Positions 7,090 through 7,281 of a stretch of DNA of 7,281 bases are shown here, one piece after another (position 1 is the stretch's first letter; the number at the start of each line of letters is the position of its first letter). The DNA is from Minisyncoccota bacterium (lineage in GTDB: Bacteria; Patescibacteriota; Microgenomatia; UBA1400; PJMF01): NCBI GenBank assembly GCA_003518205.1, contig DOZC01000015.1, positions 1-7,281 of the forward strand. Direction: 5' to 3'. The notes beneath the pieces were generated by a model. The model was not told where the DNA came from, ran no database searches, and saw only the letters and a program-made list of their open reading frames with translations. The position numbers and the translations under genes were made by a program.

Positions 7090-7281
7090 TTACACCTTAG
7101 CGCCAACTTGATATTGAGTCAAGTCAAGTTTGCCACAAGCAGCCAAATGAGTGCTCAGTTTTGACAAATAGTGAGTTACGGTTTTAGGACTCGAAATCGA
7201 CACCGGGGTTGAAGCTGTGGTTGGAGTCCGGGTCGGGGTTGGAGTCCGGGTCGGGGTCGGGGTTGAAACTGGATCCAACAA
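7090..7281 (-). CDS. C-terminal end of an unrecognised protein with a Thr/Pro repeat linker (5' end outside window)
   Basis: The frame is open to the window edge and ends in TAA, leaving 63 visible residues of what is probably a longer protein. The visible part starts with a low-complexity linker of Thr, Pro, Ser and Arg (PTRTPT repeated), followed by about 35 ordinary residues containing one Cys (AACGK) and ending in QYQVGAKV. Thr/Pro linkers of this kind commonly join domains of exported or surface proteins, so an extracytoplasmic protein is a reasonable guess, but no membrane segment, sorting signal or catalytic motif is visible. A TTG happens to lie at the very edge; I do not take it as the start, because a protein beginning inside a repeat linker is unlikely. 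The gene ends 24 bases before the glycosylase start, so it is probably co-transcribed. Function not recognised. Confidence 0.6.
   Translation of the reverse strand: MLDPVSTPTPTRTPTPTRTPTTASTPVSISSPKTVTHYLSKLSTHLAACGKLDLTQYQVGAKV
7219..7260. repeat. Hexanucleotide-based tandem repeat encoding the Thr/Pro linker
   Basis: An 18-base unit, ggttggagtccgggtcgg, occurs twice in perfect tandem (7219-7236 and 7237-7254) and is followed by a further ggtcgg. Each unit is itself three related hexamers (ggttgg, agtccg, ggtcgg). On the minus strand the unit reads in frame as Pro-Thr-Arg-Thr-Pro-Thr. Because the period is a multiple of three, gain or loss of units would change linker length without shifting the frame. 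Confidence 0.85.

Noticed and set aside
1..7281. Defence system, CRISPR array, insertion sequence, tRNA or rRNA
   Set aside because: No spaced repeats, transposase, terminal inverted repeats or RNA gene was found; the recognisable genes are housekeeping.

Overview
The window looks like a compact chromosomal segment of a Candidate Phyla Radiation (Patescibacteria) bacterium, perhaps of the Microgenomates/Berkelbacteria type. The lineage call is inference. It rests on the style of the RNase J (N-terminal block beginning at LIPLGGMGN, a DCLRIER block and a PIGG motif C), on the FtsK linker motif PPLSLLSD, on a uracil-DNA glycosylase without cysteines, on moderate-to-low GC, and on very tight gene packing. 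TGA ends three of the genes, so the code is not the TGA-to-Gly code of Gracilibacteria/Absconditabacteria.

Every credible gene lies on the minus strand, so transcription runs from high to low coordinates. In that order: the C-terminal end of an unrecognised protein with a Thr/Pro repeat linker (7281-7090); a family 4-like uracil-DNA glycosylase (7065-6445); an unrecognised protein with about seven membrane spans (6417-5623); ribonuclease J (5603-3942); a small two-span membrane protein (3926-3696); the DNA translocase FtsK/SpoIIIE (3670-1430); and a membrane-anchored protein with WD40/TolB-like propeller repeats (1433-99) whose start overlaps the ftsK stop as ATGA. The last 98 bases may hold the start of another gene, but its frame cannot be settled here.

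Gaps between genes are at most about 30 bases and I see no terminator hairpin, so most or all of the block could be read as one transcript. Weak internal promoter candidates lie just before the seven-span gene and just before the small membrane gene. The recognisable functions are housekeeping: uracil repair, RNA processing and decay, and chromosome segregation at division. They are interspersed with envelope proteins of unknown role. There is no mobile element, CRISPR array, RNA gene or evident defence system. The points worth a second look are lineage-style departures from textbook active sites (a glycosylase without its Fe-S cysteines, an RNase J without the motif C histidine), the unknown membrane proteins embedded in the cluster, and the coupling of the propeller gene to ftsK.
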